DNA from: Cudoniella acicularis
Taxonomy: Eukaryota; Ascomycota; Leotiomycetes; Helotiales; Helotiaceae
Assembly: GCA_013054445.1 (NCBI GenBank)
Contig: JAAMPI010000116.1
Coordinates: 1-64,000 of the forward strand
Length of the DNA stretch: 64,000 bases
Reading direction: 5' to 3'
The notes under the pieces are model-generated. The model was not told the DNA's origin, searched no databases, and saw nothing but the letters and a program-made list of their open reading frames with translations. This document shows positions 37,678-48,803 of this stretch, piece after piece (position 1 is the stretch's first letter; each line of letters opens with the position of its first letter). The translations under genes and the position numbers were made by a program.

Positions 37678-40560
37678 ATGGGACAGCAGTCCTCGCAGCC
37701 GTCGTATCCATCTTCGTTGCAAAGAGACGCCTCCGCCTCCGAAACGCAGAGACTATTGCCACCAGATCCTGAAGAAGAGATCGATCATGATGGCTGTTTT
37801 CCTCCTCATACCATCAATGAATTGTGTCCCGCAAACCCTTTTGTGGATTTGCCTGTTTATATTACCATCCATAGGTAAGATTATTTACCCTTCTGATCTA
37901 CGAAGCATGACTGCACGAGCCATTACTTACTCGGTGGTCCAGGATACGTAGAGATATCATCAATGCAATTGGTACGTGTCACCTTTCCAATGTCTTGTAA
38001 TTGGATGCTGATATGTGTCACAGATGATCCGTACAGCATTGAACAGCTACGAGATCCCCGGATGAATATATCTGTCGTGCGACCTCTCGTTGACAAACTC
38101 TATGATTTGAACGATGTATCAGTCGGTAAGGCTTGAGTTTATTATTCAGTTTCCAGCTTTTAATCTCTCATGTCTCATATTTCTTGAACTCTTTATTTAC
38201 TTCACTACTTACCTAAGAGTTTGTGGAATCCATATTGTCGTAAACAAAATTTCAATAGTCCTGGTTCGAGCCTAGACCGTCCGTCTTTTCTTTCTTTGTA
38301 CCCCGCCAGTTAGTCAAGGGTATCGAGCATTTTCCAGACCATGGGCAGCCTGTTGTGCATATTTATTTTTGCTGTTTTGAGGTACTTGGCTTCAACTATT
38401 TACTCAAAGTCAGCCTTAATTCAACAAACTGCTTTCATAACAATGTTTTCGGCCACGTTGGATTGGTCTTTTTTTTTTTCAACATCATTATTCACCCACT
38501 AACTTCAATCACAGTTTACTGCCTCTTGGTAAATCGTGTGCAGTTCCAACGTGAGCAACAGAGTCAATCTCATCACCAAAGCGTATGCGCAACACGCGCT
38601 CTCTTGTGTGAATTACTCGCGAATCGACTTTTAAGACGCTTTCATGAGGATAATGCAGGGGGGCAAGGGCTACTCACTCTTGCTCATATTCTTGTCGGAG
38701 GGTTCGATCCCTTCCAAGGAGCCCCACAAGAAGTTCTTGACCAGAGCAAGCATCATCTATCGTGGACCATGCAAGTACGAACAGGATATAAGAGGAAATT
38801 GCCTGCTCTTGAGATAGCCATCATATCCGAGAGCAAGGTTTTTTTGAGCTCTTCAGCATGCCAAAAAGTTGTCAAGGCAATTTATGAAGGTCGAGTAATC
38901 TATACTCCAACCTCGTTCGTAGATATTCTACCTGATCACTATAAGCAAAAACCAGTATCGCTTTACAACCCACGCACGGCACCTCTACTCAACCAGTACC
39001 GACTAATTGTTCCGAGAACGAGAAATATTTTAGAAGTGTGCCAATTCGCCATTCTTCTAGCTCTGTTTCTTTCCGTTATGACAGATAGGGATCCTTCGAA
39101 ATTTGGGCTACTCGAATTGGTTTTTATCATCTTTACATTTGGCTTTCTGCTTGATATGTCCGCAACTATTCTAGAGCATGGTAAGTTAGTTCTTAAAGAT
39201 GTCTGGCCTAACAATTTTTTAACACACTTCAGGCTGGGACGTCTATACACAAAATCTGTGGTCCTTTCTCGATGTCACCTTTGCAACTATATTTGGAATA
39301 TATCTTATTCTCCGCATACATGGCTGGCGGCTTGGAGATATCAGTTGTGGTCAGCAAGCAATGGATGTGCTCGCTATGGGTGCTCCTGTCCTCGTCCCTC
39401 GACTTGCATTCAACCTCATGTCCGAAAACATGCTTTTCATCTCTCTGCGAGCCATGATGAGAGATTTCACCGTCCTCACTGTACTAGCAGTATGGTGTTT
39501 CGCGGGCTTCTTGCTTTCCATGACCTGGCTTGCTGGAGACGAGCCAAACCAAATCACAATATCAAAATGGATGCTATGGGTCTGGTTTGGACTCGACGGG
39601 ACTGGAATTCAAAGATCCGTTGAATTTCACTGGCTGCTTGGCCCTATTCTCATGATTGCATTTGCCTTCTTGGGCAATACACTCTTCCTCACCATCCTTG
39701 TCTCAATGCTCAGCAGCACCTTCTCAACAATTGTTGCCAACGCCAATGCAGAGATTCAGTTTCGCCGTGCAGTTCTAACCCTTGAAGGAGTAAAATCAGA
39801 CGCAATCGTAAGCGCTTTTCTCCCCGCTTCACACCTCCGAAACTAAGCTAACACTACCAACACAGTTTGCCTACCAACCACCTTTCAATCTCTTGGCTCT
39901 CTTCATCCTCCTTCCCCTAAAATTCGTCCTCACACCTCGCTGGTTTCACAAAATCAACGTTGCTGCCAGTCCCGCACCCTCAACGCCCCCTTGCTCCTCA
40001 TAATCGGCATCGTCGAGCGACGAACCCTCTGGGCGGCGCACCATCGGGTCGCCAAGGCTCCAGAACAACTTCCAAGGAATACTCGTACGAGGCCTTGGGA
40101 TCTCACTCGCTCATTCTCAGTACATGGCGATATCCAGGCTGTGTTTAGCGCCGAGCCTCCGCAGAGCGTTGAGGATGAGATTACGATTGAAGAGGCAGAC
40201 CTAGCTCACCCTACTCTTGAGGATGAATTTGTTAGGGAATTTGGTCCGAGCGCAGCTGGTCTGAAGAGCAAGAAGATTGGAGGAAAGAATCGCAGGGACA
40301 GCGTTGCGCCATTTGCGAGCCTTACCCAGCATCTGAAGGATTTAATTACAGAGGGAAGTGATGCTGGTGCTGAGGATGTGAAGGGCCGGTTGGAGAGTTT
40401 AGAGCAGTCCACAATGAGAATCGAGCACTTGCTTGGGAAGATATGTGAGAAATTGGATGGTAGTTTGAAGAGCGATATGGATGACGACGACGACGATCTA
40501 GAAGGCGAGGTGGCCTTGGAGGATTTGGATAAGACAGGTTTGGGAGAGGTGACAACTTAA
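37678..40560 (+). CDS. YVC1: Vacuolar TRP calcium channel Yvc1, with one apparent frameshift
   Basis: Exons are 37678..37874, 37943..37971, 38024..38125, 38515..39180, 39233..39807 and 39866..40560, about 754 residues. Yvc1 releases Ca2+ from the vacuole on stretch or hyperosmotic shock. A conserved N-terminal cytosolic part (HRIRRDIINAI, VYCLLVNRVQFQREQ, LLANRLLRRFHED) precedes at least six membrane segments, with a pore region around WMLWVWFGLDG, and an acidic Asp-rich C-terminus that includes an Asp6 run. In the last exon the frame changes between 39961 and 39976: WFHKINVAA reads in one frame and RTLNAPLLLIIGIVERRTLW in the +2 frame. One missing base or two extra bases would explain it. 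Intron 3 is long, 389 nt. Confidence 0.9.
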
Positions 40561-42018
40561 TTCCCTCATTGAGCTTTGTGTTCAGCGGAGATTGTGTATT
40601 GTTGGAGCGTATTGGATATTAGCGTCTGTATTTGGATAGCGTGGTGCAATCGTACATAATCTGGATTGAACTATAATATTGGTATTTAGCATATAAAATT
40701 ACTTTAATTAGACGGCCAGCTCCTTTCTATTCGCTGCAATTTGTCACGAATGCCAAAAATTCCCCCTTTTCGATCAAAATTCCCAGCACTTTTCGAAATG
40801 ATATACCTCTCGTCGCTCTTTACCTTACAAAGGCTTGCATTCGTAGAAGATCATGCCAAAGGTGCTTTCCATATAATCCAGCATCTCTATGTTACAAGTG
40901 TCATCTCATAACCTCACTCGCTTAGGCCCACTTGTTGCAACCTCCCGCCTAAAAAGTTATATCCAAAAACCAAACTATCAACAGACTATCAATTTTTTTA
41001 ATTCTAACTAAGAAAAGAGCTTCAGCGCGATAAACTTGGTATTGCCCAAATCTACTGCGCCTACATCCTCCCCCCAGACAGGACGTCGAACATTGTCATG
41101 TCTGGGGCCGTACTCCCGATGGTTAATGCACGGCTAGGTAACCTCCCCGAGGATCACCAGTTACAAGCAGTCTTTAGAGTTGAACTTGCGATATTTTGGC
41201 GTGTTTGTCGACGCAAAACATTTGCTCATTATGTTTCTTATATCAATGTTCGGGTTGTGGTGTGCCGGTAAGCGAAGGCGGTATAGGGGGGCAGAATGGG
41301 GTAAGGGGATGACTAGAACACGAAACGAGATCAATAGTTGTCCTCTATTGCGACACCGAAAATCTCAGAAATTATATCAGCTTCCGCCATGCAATGCTAT
41401 GAAAATAGAAATAAAGAACTGGGAAAGCCTTTAATATAAATCGATTCCCATTTTGGCGTGGGAGATCAGCCTATATTTACCCCTTGCCCCGAGTTCCCGG
41501 GACAATTGAAATATCAGAAGGTGAAGGACTACTTTACCGGAAAGGCAGCAGACAAGTAGATTGAAAAGCTTATAATACTGTTAATCAATATTTAACCTTT
41601 AATCACTCTCAGATTTAATTTATCGTGGCCTTGTCGTACCGTAATATATCCAGAAAGACACTTCAAAATACCAAAATAGCCAAGAAATAAAATTCCAATA
41701 TACTTAGCGGGGTATTTCAACACCACAGTGGAGGTGTCATGGGGCTAATTTCAAACATTCGAGTGAGCAATAAGTGGTTAAACTTTTAAAGTGATGCCAG
41801 CATGTTCTAGTAACACAACATGCCGTATACTGCAACGTGGGGGAAAGCAATCTATCAAGTACGATTCAAATCAATCAATCAACTCTCTTTCCCTTTTTTT
41901 TTCTCGCGTTCCGTCATCTTTAGTATAACTGTTGCAGCCTGGAACCAGGTTCTGCCAGAGGTACGACGAAAAGTTAGCAAAAATATTTACAACCATATCC
42001 TTGCTAATATCGCCCAAG
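40561..42018. other. AT-rich intergenic
   Basis: About 1.45 kb, markedly AT-rich from about 40.6 to 42.0 kb with many homopolymer tracts. Only short frames occur, none protein-like. No transposon ends, long repeats or RNA genes were seen. Confidence 0.5.
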
Positions 42019-43324
42019 ATGAAGCCAAGTTCTGCACTTATCGCATTGGTTCTAAAAGCTTGCGCCACATTAGCTGAATTGAGTATTAAAAATGGGATTA
42101 TACAGGGTGGAGCAACGCCTGTCGTTCGAGATAGGGAGGTTGGAAATGACTTGAAACCTCGATACTCTCCTTTGCCTACGAGTAAGTTATACTTACAATC
42201 GATCATTCATATCTTTATCGTTTAACCCAATATTGAACAAGAGTTTTGACTCATTGTAGGCTGCTTGGATGGTTATAAACATGACACACGGAGAACATTA
42301 TCAGTAAGCTTGGGCGAACGCGCTGCTCAGTCGACCTTGACCGTAAGACCGTGAGTTTTCAAGACTTCTCAAACAAGCTTTGTTATTTAACAGCACCCCT
42401 CATAGAGCGTCTGATGCCGATTACTTCGGATTTTGCTCCGGTTTTCTCCAACCGGTTCGAGCAACAGTCACTACGACCCAGCGCTTCACAAGCACAGCTA
42501 CCATCACCAAATTAGCTATCACCCCCGTCACCAAGACAGCCACAAACCTTGCGTATGTCCCACTCCCTTCCCATTCCAGTTCCACTATCCCATCCACCGT
42601 GTTAACAAAAATATCTCAACATCTAGTCCGTGCTCAACACTCACCGTCCTCTGCCCCATCCCAGCAAGCAACACAACATGCGGTCTCAGCGGCTGGGGCT
42701 ACGCCGTAAACAACATCTACTCGGCAACCTCAATCGATGCTCTAACCTGCCATCAGCTCTGCTTGAAGAATCCTGCTTGTGCAAGTTTTCAGGTCACAGT
42801 AAATGCGACTGATCCAGCGCCGAGTTGTAATTTGTATTCTGTGCCTTCGGGTGGGAATAACACTGTTCCTGGCGCAACTTCTCCGTATTCTTTTTATGAT
42901 AGGGATTGTGTGGACTTTTCTCCGGTGGGTTTTGTTTACTAAGTTTGGGAAGGAGAAGGGGAAGGCTGATAGGTGCTTTAGGCGCCATGTGGAGCAGCAA
43001 CGACGCACGCGGTGGTGCTTCCACGCGGAGAGGAGGCAGCTCACGCTACCTATACACCACCGCTTTTCTCGACTATTCCGATCGAGTCTCTGAGTGGCGT
43101 CTGCTCGTGCATTCTCTCATCGGTACAACCAACGGTTTTTACAACGGCAACAATATCTATTTCTACCACGGTGACGACAGTGGTATGTTACAAATAATCC
43201 GAAAAAATTGTGAGGATTGCTGATAGAAATATAGGTTACGGTGACGTTGGTTCAAACGTATAGCACGGCGATAACAAGTGGAGATGGAGGAGGAACAGTA
43301 ACGAGCTATAGTAGCGTGCATTAA
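42019..43324 (+). CDS. Secreted Cys-rich protein with PAN/apple-like module
   Basis: The six-exon model is join(42019..42181,42260..42350,42394..42552,42627..42924,42982..43182,43235..43324), 333 residues, all phases consistent. The N-terminus (MKPSSALIALVLKACATLAE) is a signal peptide. Thr/Ser-rich stretches flank a cysteine module (TTCGLSGWGYAVNNIY, LTCHQLCLKNPACASFQV, SCNLYSV, CVDF) that resembles PAN/apple-like domains of fungal extracellular proteins. A second Cys pair, VCSC, and a Thr/Val-rich tail follow. Such modules bind carbohydrate or protein. The gene is convergent with a pectinesterase, so a role at plant or fungal walls is plausible but not proven. No C-terminal GPI signal is visible. 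The exon boundaries near 42.9-43.0 kb are the least certain. Confidence 0.7.
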
Positions 43325-43421
43325 GCGCAATGTCAAATAACTAAATATATGCTGAGAAGAGTGAAAAGGGAGATAAACTGCCGCAATAGCATGATATTTA
43401 CAGGTTCAAAGGAGAAGGTGG

Positions 43422-44660
43422 TTATGGGAAGCTAGCACCAATGAATGCACTATCAACCCATCCCTTGTACTTGGGAAGGATGGAAGAAATATCCGTAGGG
43501 CTACTGAGCGTCTTTGCCCATAATACTCTGATACCTCCTGCATTGGTGTTCGAATATTCGCCGAGGAGAACGTTCCTCGTGGATTGTGAGATGGTGTAGG
43601 CTGCATTCGGGTGTTATTTAATTTCAAAACCGCGATGAAAATTCTAAGGACGACAATCTCGAAAGGAGAGAAAGCTGAAATTGAAAGGAGGAACAGAAAA
43701 GTAGAAGAAGGGAGGAGATCGTACCTTGCCACCCAACAGGAGTAATCATATCTCCTAGGTTGCTGTTCTGGAAAACAACCCTCGCATAATCCCCCCACGG
43801 TCGTCCTAGGTAAACACTTCCCTTTGTTCCACTTCCAGCATTCTTCCCAAGAACGATTTTCCTATCCCGATTATCAGCAAAATATTACCCTTTTCACACC
43901 ATTTATCTCAAACTTACGCTTTATCAAACACAAAAGCGCCGTCGTCTGAAGGAGCTTGCCGTCCTTGAGCAGTAATTGTTCCTTGATACCTCGTTGCTCC
44001 AAGCTTGCATCCTTGGAACCAAGCATTGCCCGTCCGTCCATACACAAAGTCCACAGAGCCTTCAATGTAGGATCTGCCGACGAACAGACTGCCTATGTGA
44101 GCATAGAAGGTGCCTTGGTCCCCATGGATACCGCAAGCATAGAAAGCGTTGTTCTTGCCGCGCGATGATACAGCTACAGCGGCTTGATCAGATCCAGTCG
44201 CCAAATTGGTGATGTTAATGTTGTAAATTTTGAAGTTCGAGCCAGTCACAAAAAGCGTTGCTGGAATGGAGGTTAGATAATTGCTTATAAACGGGCGACA
44301 ATAGAGTAACGAACCGCTGTCATCATCGCTATCGGTTGAAAGAGTCGCGTATTCGATGAGGACATCATTCTCAGATGGTTTGGTGCTGGGGTAGGAGGTA
44401 CCCTGGATAGTTATAGAATCCTTGCTGACTGTAACCTTTTTCTTTGTAGATCCCAGGATACACAAGAATGGTATCTCCTGGTAAAGCATCTTTGACGGCA
44501 TCATTTATCTGGAAATGGTGAGAAGTCTGGATGATAGAAAGCTTTGAAAATCGGAACATACACTGGTATATTGTTTTTCTAACCCTGAGTTGACATGCAA
44601 TACAGCCGCATTCACAGCAACGAGCACGGAGCAAAATACGAAGAGGTTAGCAAACTTCAT
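43422..44660 (-). CDS. Pectin methylesterase (CE8), with a frameshift and an altered catalytic residue
   Basis: Exons are complement(join(43422..43600,43725..43861,43918..44260,44315..44508,44562..44660)), 316 residues if one base is removed. It has a signal peptide (MKFANLFVFCSVLVAVNA), INDAVKDALPGDTILVYPG, QAAVAVSS, SVDFVYG (second catalytic Asp) and YLGRPWGDYARVV (catalytic Arg). Secreted CE8 enzymes demethylate pectin. Two defects are seen. In exon 2 the A5 run (plus strand T5 at 44437-44441) shifts the frame between PGIYKEK and VTVSKDSITI. The usual QDTLY block reads QGTFY, so the proton-donor Asp is Gly (codon at 44112-44114). Either the gene is decaying, or the base calls are wrong, or activity is lost. 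Confidence 0.88.
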
Positions 44661-46082
44661 GTTTCTAATTGTTGAGAAATGAAATTTACTAATTATCGAG
44701 CAAGCTGGAGTTATCGAGTGACTATGACGAAGATAAACATGCCTAGGCTATAACTTGCTTTTAGTAGAACTTTTGCAATATCCAAAACGTGTGATATATG
44801 CAAATGAATATGATATAGATTGCTACAGAGACATTTATCCATCACTGAGCAGATTGTAATTAATTACACTAATCTAAGTCAATTACGGAGAATGGCACCT
44901 CGAGGTAAAATAGGCTAAATAGATATCAACCCTTCGGACAAGTTCCGAGGCAGTAGGGATTTATCTTTGGGGACTCGAGCTGATATCGGCCAGCGATGGT
45001 TCCCCGATCTCTGAAAGCCTCTAATTCCCACTCATAGAGTCATAGGTTTTCCAACCATTGCTACAGGATCAGTCCAATATCGACAAAACCCGTGACACTT
45101 GCCTGACTTGATTCGGGAAAGCAGAAATAGATCATTAGGAGGTAGGAAGACTGCTATGGCCACCAAAAAATTCGGCGCAGCATCTCGAATTAGGATAAAG
45201 TGTTACGGATAAGCACGGCCCATGAAGCTTTCAACCTTGCTTGAACCCCATGGGTTCGGCGGCCGATGAATTCGCCGCTTATGGCTTGAGAATCGTCAGA
45301 GCCTCTAGTAGATGTGCAAAATGCAACACTCGCTGACTTGAGAATGGGTAGTGAAGGAAGTGTCGGGAGGCTGTGCGGGAAAAACGTTACTACGCAAAGA
45401 GGCGAACATCACATCTAGGAATGGTACCCTTTCAGCTGTTTCGGTCAGGCATCTCTTCTTAACTTGAAACTGTAAACAATGATCAAAGGCACAAAACCTA
45501 GCTTGCTGACAGACCTGAAAGAGATTCTGCAATTTCCTTTTCGGGTGCTACCCGATGAGGTGAGGATTAGCGAAAGGCAACTACTTCAACTAAAGTGGCT
45601 TGTATCGTGGTTGAGATTTAGCTGTTTTAACAACTTTCGTCTCCTTACAAGTTTGGCATTGACGAAGAGAAGAAAAGGAGAACACACCTTAGCTCGAAGT
45701 GAATGGTGACGGAAGGAACCTTGTCTAGGAGGATGTGAAGCCTGTCAATGCTCAATAACCGAGTACTTGGGAGATGATCAATTTGTAGATCTCTCACAGT
45801 CAACGACGAAAATCCTAGATGAGCCACAGTGATTTTTGGCCCCCGCGCTCCATACATCAACAACGAGGCTCCCATATTGTAACAAAAATCCCTGTGGATG
45901 CCATTTTCCCAATGCGGTATGTCCCAAAACACCGAACGCCATGTAATGCCATCTGTCAAAGTTCCCACCCAACATATCTTATACCAACTTCTCAGTGCAT
46001 CCATTGACTCCACCGATATATCTTATTTAGACGTGGATAGGGTATAGACGCAGTGTTGTTGTAGTAACCTTTCCCCGCGATA
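44661..46082. other. AT-rich intergenic with possible gene remnant
   Basis: About 1.4 kb between the pectinesterase start and the EMC6 stop. The first kilobase is AT-rich. Protein-like minus-strand frames occur at 45305-45532 and 45645-46004; the latter is listed separately. Nothing else is supported. Confidence 0.45.
45645..46004 (-). pseudogene. Possible F-box-like gene remnant
   Basis: A minus-strand frame of 119 codons with protein-like composition: WRSVFWDIPHWENGIHRDF, then a Leu-rich end (DHLPSTRLLSIDRLHILLD). I recognise no family with certainty. The Leu-rich end is weakly reminiscent of fungal F-box proteins. A GTGTGT donor-like site follows the Leu-rich part, but no clear next exon was found. 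It could be a broken gene or an unresolved multi-exon gene. Confidence 0.25.
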
Positions 46083-46668
46083 TTACGCCCGAACCAATCC
46101 GTAGAATAACGTCCATGTCAAAACAAAGCCACTCAGCCCTTCGACCAAGCCTCCTGTCCAGAGCTCCATGCTACCCCTGAAATATGTTTCAATCCCTCCT
46201 TTGCCTGTCTTAATAACCCCCGGGCGTACGCGCAATGCATATACGAGCGCCGATGTGAGGATTGAGAAGACCAGATAGAAAATGAAGCCCGAATAGGATT
46301 CAAGACCGAGAATGCCTGCCCCTATGCCGAAGAGGGAAGCAGTGAGATTGTGTAGGGTAGTAAGAGTCTATGCACGTTGGGAGAGAGTCAGAAAGAGGTA
46401 GTACAAGAACAGATGTTAGGCATGAGAGCGGGTTTGGGAGGTGAGTAACGGAATGGAGAATTAATAAGGCGGCATAGCTGAGGGGTGGCATGCGGCTGAA
46501 CCATCACCTCAGTACTGTGCCTTGGGAAAAGGGAGAAGAAAGGATGCAGAGGGATGGTTGTGGGATGTTGGAAGAAGCTAACAATCCAGAGACGGGACGA
46601 ACCTTCGTGTTGTGCACAACCGATTCCTGCACAATTGGGCTGATTTGCAGTTCCCGCTCCGTCAGCAT
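46083..46668 (-). CDS. EMC6: ER membrane protein complex subunit 6
   Basis: The model is complement(join(46083..46367,46603..46668)), 116 residues. The first exon encodes MLTERELQISPIVQESVVHNT. A 235-nt intron (GTTCGT...TAG, phase 0) joins it to TLTTLHNLTASLFGIGAGILGLESYSGF. Three membrane segments follow (about 33-52, 53-72 and 92-112), ending in WTLFYGLVRA. This is the Emc6 fold and length. EMC is the ER insertase for tail-anchored and multipass membrane proteins; Emc6 lies next to Emc3 in the membrane vestibule. The gene is easy to miss because both exons are short and the intron is long for this window. Confidence 0.9.
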
Positions 46669-47821
46669 GGTTGCTTCGGGCTATCGCGTATCGAGCGTTG
46701 AGTGTCGGGTGTGAAGACAGGTTCGTAAGGCCCTCGTGGTTCGTAGTTCGTGGGTTGTGGGTTGCGGTGGTCGAGAGGTTGAATTGTTTGGACAACTTGT
46801 ATGGATGAAATGCTCAGCTGTAGAGGTGATGAGGAATCCGCGTTTAATCCGCGTGCGGTGAGGCTAATGATTGGCCCTCTGTTTAAGGTTCTTAGACGCC
46901 GCTCGGGATGAGCGACCAACCGGCGCTTTCCCGCTTGATTTTGACGCCTGATGGCTGCAGCAGCCGCGCAGCCGCAAGACGGAATGTAACACGGCTGAGC
47001 CACGCTGACCTCAGGACATAAGATTTCCTTTGAGGTGACAGTCATGGGAGTGTTACGACCCGTCGGACCCGAGAGGAAGTCTGCCTGGTCAATCGTGAAG
47101 GCGCTGCATGATGCATGCAAGCGCCCCTGCTGAGTCGCTGACCTCTTACCTCTCAATATGGACTGTTCAACCCTGGCTGCCGCTGAATTCGCTCCCATCA
47201 TCATGTCTCTGGGACCCTTCCTGGATTCTGGGGAATCCACGTGTAAAGCTCGCACAAACGATGCGTGGATTGTGCTTACTGCGTTCGGCAATTTAGAGTT
47301 TTTACGACGACAATATTGGTGACCAGGTGCAATGTTGTGATGTTCATGGCTCATGAGCCTCGTTCCCAGCGTTTCCAGGTATCCCATCATCCTCTTACGG
47401 TTCTATCCGCTGTCTCATAGTATGAAGATTAACAAGACTTTTGGCTAAACTCGTAAATTTGGGCCGCAAATGCTTCGTTATTCGGTAATACATACATGCT
47501 ATAACGATGTAATTAAATCGAATAAAAATGGTAGGGTACATCGACTTAAAGCTATCGTGCAAGAAAAAGCAGTAAGAGATACAAAATGGGGAATACATTG
47601 ATTTGAAGACATGAACCTCTCTAATAAAATGCAAAAACGCTAATGTAGAGTCTTAAAAATGGCAATCTAAAAGGAAAAACAGTAGTGTGAGTGGTGATAT
47701 AGCTTTCAAAACAAATAAAACAATGAAAACTCCATGTCTATCCAGCAAAAATCATGACAAAAGGAAATCTAACCCATGACCCCTCGCTATGCTTAAACCT
47801 CTTATTAAATCCCTCGGAACC
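46669..47821. other. Intergenic
   Basis: About 1.15 kb. The first 700 bases are GC-richer and carry a minus-strand frame of 242 codons (46662-47390) that overlaps the EMC6 start codon and has no protein-like pattern; it is probably promoter and leader. The rest is AT-rich and holds the 3' UTR of the next minus-strand gene. Confidence 0.5.
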
Positions 47822-48803
47822 TCAAGAGACATATCTGCCATAGTCATTCAAGTATTGTTGCATATACATAGAAAGACGATAGCCGGGAATAGCCTCCGCG
47901 CGACGAAGAAGCCGGATGGCTTGATTGAAGTGACGCTCGTCCCCAGGAGGACCTGTGACATTTCCTAAGGACATTTGGGATTCTGCGGCCTACAAGATAT
48001 AAGCAACTGAACATACCGCTTGCACTGGGAAAACTATACTTACTGACGCCAATAGTTCACCCGTAATGGATCCAAGAGCATCAGCGGAACGTACAGCCCG
48101 CGAGTAGAAGTCAACTGCTGGTTGCAAGGAGCCGCGAGCTTCAACATACAGAGGGCCTTGGCGGCGAGGATCAGAGGGAGGAGAAACTGTATCATCATCA
48201 GATTCCACTTCGTCTCTGAGAGATTGATCATTTCGGTCTGATTTACCCGCTTGGCTGTTACCTTGACTTGAAGAATCGGTGCCCTCTTCCCGATGGATTT
48301 GAGCAAGGGTTGCTTGTGACCTTTGGAGCCAATTGGACCCCAAGCCTATAAGAGTTTAGTTAGCTGTTGAATTCAACGGTCCCAGTTTACGTAGACAGTC
48401 GATGTGCCAGAAATTGGAAGTATGCAGATCACGTACCTGTAAGTGTAGCCACATTCTCTGGATAGTTTCTCAGAATTCGAAGCCATGCTGATTGACACCA
48501 ATCGGCAATGTCCCTAATACGACCAGAGTCCGCATCATGGTATGCAAAATCCTGAAGACCCTGAATAATCCAGACTTGTTCAGCGAAGCGCTGGGGATTT
48601 CGGAAAAAGTGTAACCGATCTAGTGTACTCATGGCCGAGTGGGCAGAAGGTACGTAGGCTTCCCACTCGTGCGGCCTAGAGGAAAGCATATTGTCAAGTG
48701 AAGTGATGATGCTTTTGACTTGTTCGACTAAAGCCTCTTGGTTTTCATCCGTAGACCTTGACTGATGTGACCGGTGCCTTGAAGATCCGGATTGTCGAGA
48801 CAT
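47822..48803 (-). CDS. Conserved fungal TPR-like protein, unknown function
   Basis: The model is complement(join(47822..47989,48044..48345,48437..48803)), 278 residues. After a Ser/Arg/His-rich start, helix pairs appear: RFAEQVWIIQGLQDFAYHDA, DIADWCQSAWLRILRNYPEN, LGSNWLQRSQATLAQI, then an acidic loop, ARGSLQPAVDFYSRAVRSAD, and RHFNQAIRLLRRAEAIPGY. These have TPR-like spacing (LxxxYxxA types), so a helical-repeat scaffold is likely. I do not recognise a characterised orthologue. All introns are 54-91 nt and in phase. A short Tyr-rich end (YMQQYLNDYGRY) closes the protein. Confidence 0.75.

Noticed and set aside
38699..38709. Perfect tRNA B-box-like sequence in YVC1 exon 4
   Set aside because: It lies in conserved coding sequence (GGFDP), and no A box or cloverleaf arms are found at the required distance.
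46662..47390. 242-codon minus-strand open frame
   Set aside because: It overlaps the EMC6 start in another frame, has no domain-like pattern, and sits in a GC-richer promoter where long chance frames are expected.
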